A DNA stretch of 64,000 nt from Congregibacter brevis (GTDB lineage: Bacteria > Pseudomonadota > Gammaproteobacteria > Pseudomonadales > Halieaceae). A program made the position numbers and the translations under genes. Where the stretch lies: the NCBI RefSeq assembly GCF_045689245.1, contig NZ_CP136865.1:1860001-1924000 (forward strand). The letters are read 5' to 3'. This document shows positions 62,362 through 64,000 of the stretch, piece after piece. Position 1 is the stretch's first letter; each line of letters begins with the position of its first letter. Below the pieces are notes generated by a model. That model made no database searches. It was not told the DNA's origin and saw only the letters and a list, made by a program, of their open reading frames with translations.

Positions 62362-62997
62362 CTACGCCTGCAGATCGATAGGCGTGTAGTACGCAAACGA
62401 TTCCTGATCAGGAGGGTCCGAGTTTTCTTTAGATCTTGTTTTTGATTCAGCGATTAGCCCCGCTCGAGCCTGTTGTTCTAAGGCTGTTGCCTCAGCTGCA
62501 ACTGCTCGATCCTGGCTGGACGGTTGAGCGGGCGCCAGGGCCGCTCGGCGAACAATGCGGGCTTTTTCAATTGTTGCTTGAGGGTCGTTAGGGACAGGGG
62601 AAACATCGATGGATACTTCACCTGCTACGGCATATTGCTGCCCGTTTGGCCCGCGCTGATAGGTGTAGCTCGGTGCGCTTGCGTAGCGTCCGCCGACACT
62701 GGCATGAGCTTGCTCGTGGGCACGTACTTCTCGGTCTCGATCCGCGAGCTCGCGCACTTGTTTTTGCTCCTGCTCGCTAAGCCCATTGATCGATACTCGG
62801 TCCGTGTTTGCGTTATTGCCGAGGGCCTGATTTTCTCGATCGCGGGTTTCGCTCCCTGAGCGCTCACCCTCGATGCCTCGGGTATCTTGCGAGATTGCAG
62901 TGGGTCGCACTACGTTAGTCATAGGGGCGAAGTTGGAGGCGCCTATGTTCATAGAGGTGTTACTGAACCCAGGTTGACCGACGATCCGGCCGATCAT
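62362..62997 (-). CDS. SprA-related putative metalloprotein (HExxH)
   Basis: A 211-residue protein with no signal peptide. The conserved SprA-related motif is ELADRDREVRAHEQAHASVGG, giving HExxH (H94-E95...H98), then SYTYQRGPNGQQYAVAGEVSID, as in PF12118 proteins, which are of unknown function but carry a zinc-protease-like motif. The N-terminal 70 residues are low-complexity. The start overlaps the end of the S41 gene by 38 bases; ATG 62952 would avoid that. Confidence 0.85.
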   Translation of the reverse strand: MIGRIVGQPGFSNTSMNIGASNFAPMTNVVRPTAISQDTRGIEGERSGSETRDRENQALGNNANTDRVSINGLSEQEQKQVRELADRDREVRAHEQAHASVGGRYASAPSYTYQRGPNGQQYAVAGEVSIDVSPVPNDPQATIEKARIVRRAALAPAQPSSQDRAVAAEATALEQQARAGLIAESKTRSKENSDPPDQESFAYYTPIDLQA

Positions 62998-64000
62998 TGG
63001 CGGTAATGGGCTGCGGGCCGCGACGGAGCGTTTGCCGACCCGAAGCGTTGTTGATGTTTACAGGGCATTGTCCTTCGTTTAGCCAGCCGAGAGCGCCGGC
63101 GGTTAGCGCATCTTCTTCAGACCCAAACGCACCGGCAAAACCGTCCTCAACCGCACAAAGTGTAAAGCGGCCGGTGTCTATGAGTCCGGTATAGAAGCCT
63201 CCAAAGCCCTCACCGTTGACGCTTTCAAACGTCACTAGGCGAAGGCGCGTGTCGCAACCTCTTTGATCAAAAGCGTATTGGCCTACGGCCTTGCCGGAAG
63301 TGTCGCTGCCGATAAGTGCGATCTCGGCGAAAGGCTCCAGGCTATTAATGAGTAGCTCGCTCGCTGACGCCGTCGATTCACTGGTAATAAAAGCAATACG
63401 AAGGGGGCTTGCTGACCCGGCGCGACGGGAAAAGGCAAAATCCTCGTTTTCGGAAACGCGCTTCTCGTTATGACTAATGCTGTAAGCGATCTGACCGTCG
63501 GCTATGTCTCCTCCCAGTAGATCCATAAAACGGCTGGCGACATCCACAAGGCCGCCGCTGTTATAGCGCAGGTCGATGACAAAATCGGTGATCCCCTGTC
63601 CTGATAGCTCCGCAAAGGCCTCATCCAAAGCTGAGTTCGCTGATAGTGTGAAACTGCGTAAGTGGATATAGCCGACTGGGGGCAGTCCCTGGCGTTCCAA
63701 GGTGCCAGGAGCGGCGGCGAGAGGAGGGACGTCAAGCTCGCGTTTAGCGACGGTGAGCTCCGAGGTTTCGCCATCGATCAGCAGTCGAAATTCTCGTTCC
63801 AACCCTTCTATCGATCCGCCAAATATTGTGTCGAGCGTTGCCCCCTGTTCTTCATACTCTCGCATCGTTACAAAGCCTTGGCCCGAATCTACCGCAAGAA
63901 TCTCTGCGCCGCGTTCGAATCCCGCCTGGAACGCTGGTGCACCCTCAAAAGCGTCGCTGATCAGGTAGCGCCCGCTGTCATCCACCGCAAAACGAAAACC
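62960..64000 (-). CDS. S41-family (C-terminal processing) peptidase, 5' end outside window
   Basis: The frame is open to base 64000, so the N-terminus is missing. A PDZ-like part (FEGAPAFQAGFERGAEILAVD) leads into the S41 protease core: VGYIHLRSFT, FVIDLRYNSGGLVDVA, the serine in SESTASASELLINSL and the lysine in IGSDTSGKAVGQYAF. These are the Ser-Lys dyad of tail-specific proteases. A tail with a single CPVN pattern follows. It overlaps the SprA-type gene, so the two are likely cotranscribed. Confidence 0.9.
   Translation of the reverse strand, partial: GFRFAVDDSGRYLISDAFEGAPAFQAGFERGAEILAVDSGQGFVTMREYEEQGATLDTIFGGSIEGLEREFRLLIDGETSELTVAKRELDVPPLAAAPGTLERQGLPPVGYIHLRSFTLSANSALDEAFAELSGQGITDFVIDLRYNSGGLVDVASRFMDLLGGDIADGQIAYSISHNEKRVSENEDFAFSRRAGSASPLRIAFITSESTASASELLINSLEPFAEIALIGSDTSGKAVGQYAFDQRGCDTRLRLVTFESVNGEGFGGFYTGLIDTGRFTLCAVEDGFAGAFGSEEDALTAGALGWLNEGQCPVNINNASGRQTLRRGPQPITANDRPDRRSTWVQ

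Noticed and set aside
1..64000. CRISPR arrays, rRNA genes, IS elements
   Set aside because: No regularly spaced repeats, rRNA sequence, transposase gene or terminal inverted repeats were seen.

Overview
This 64 kb window comes from the chromosome of a marine-type gammaproteobacterium. The order thrS-infC-rpmI-rplT-pheS-pheT-ihfA-merR-tRNA-Pro is the classical gammaproteobacterial one. The many TonB, RND, secreted-peptidase and fatty-acid genes resemble the Halieaceae (OM60/NOR5) and relatives. That placement is an inference from protein style; no marker search could be run.

Layout. 1-2.2 kb: end of an RND pump gene, an outer-membrane channel lipoprotein and a small two-helix potassium-channel-like protein. 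2.3-5.3 kb: a decayed half copy of tRNA-Asn, a truncated methyltransferase, a DUF885 protein and the intact tRNA-Asn. 5.4-16.8 kb: housekeeping core (uvrB, a secreted M24 peptidase, the translation-factor cluster with a non-canonical AUC start on infC, ihfA, tRNA-Pro). 16.9-33.8 kb: accessory metabolism (AsmA-like protein, YcaQ-type glycosylase, amidohydrolases, M18 peptidase, aminotransferase, Ada-like repair protein, thioesterase, FadH, CbiM-like and TauE-like membrane proteins). 33.8-48.1 kb: a genomic island in tRNA-Arg(ACG), bounded by perfect 47-bp direct repeats. 48.3-64 kb: a secreted Cys-rich protein, an adenylate cyclase-PilZ fusion, a GGDEF-EAL protein, a LysR-controlled oxidoreductase/crotonase operon, M20 and S41 peptidases and a SprA-type metalloprotein.

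The island is the most unusual part. It carries a tRNA-type integrase with an AlpA-like partner, a helix-turn-helix replication-like protein, and about 800 bp without a convincing gene but packed with short perfect tetraloop hairpins. That stretch lies directly upstream of a second, different tyrosine recombinase and looks like a large structured RNA or recombination region. Next comes a MerR-family sensor with the cysteine triad spacing of the Hg/Pb/Cd sensors, facing a textbook MerR promoter (19-bp spacer, 19-bp dyad). That promoter drives not a metal pump but a transglutaminase-like protein and a TonB-dependent receptor. A MarR-controlled RND drug-efflux pair and two hot-dog thioesterases complete the cargo.

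Overall the window suggests a heterotroph scavenging peptides and lipids, with many exported peptidases and amidohydrolases, second-messenger signalling (cAMP plus c-di-GMP) and a recently acquired island for metal- or toxin-related transport and efflux. All functions are read from sequence motifs; no database search was available.
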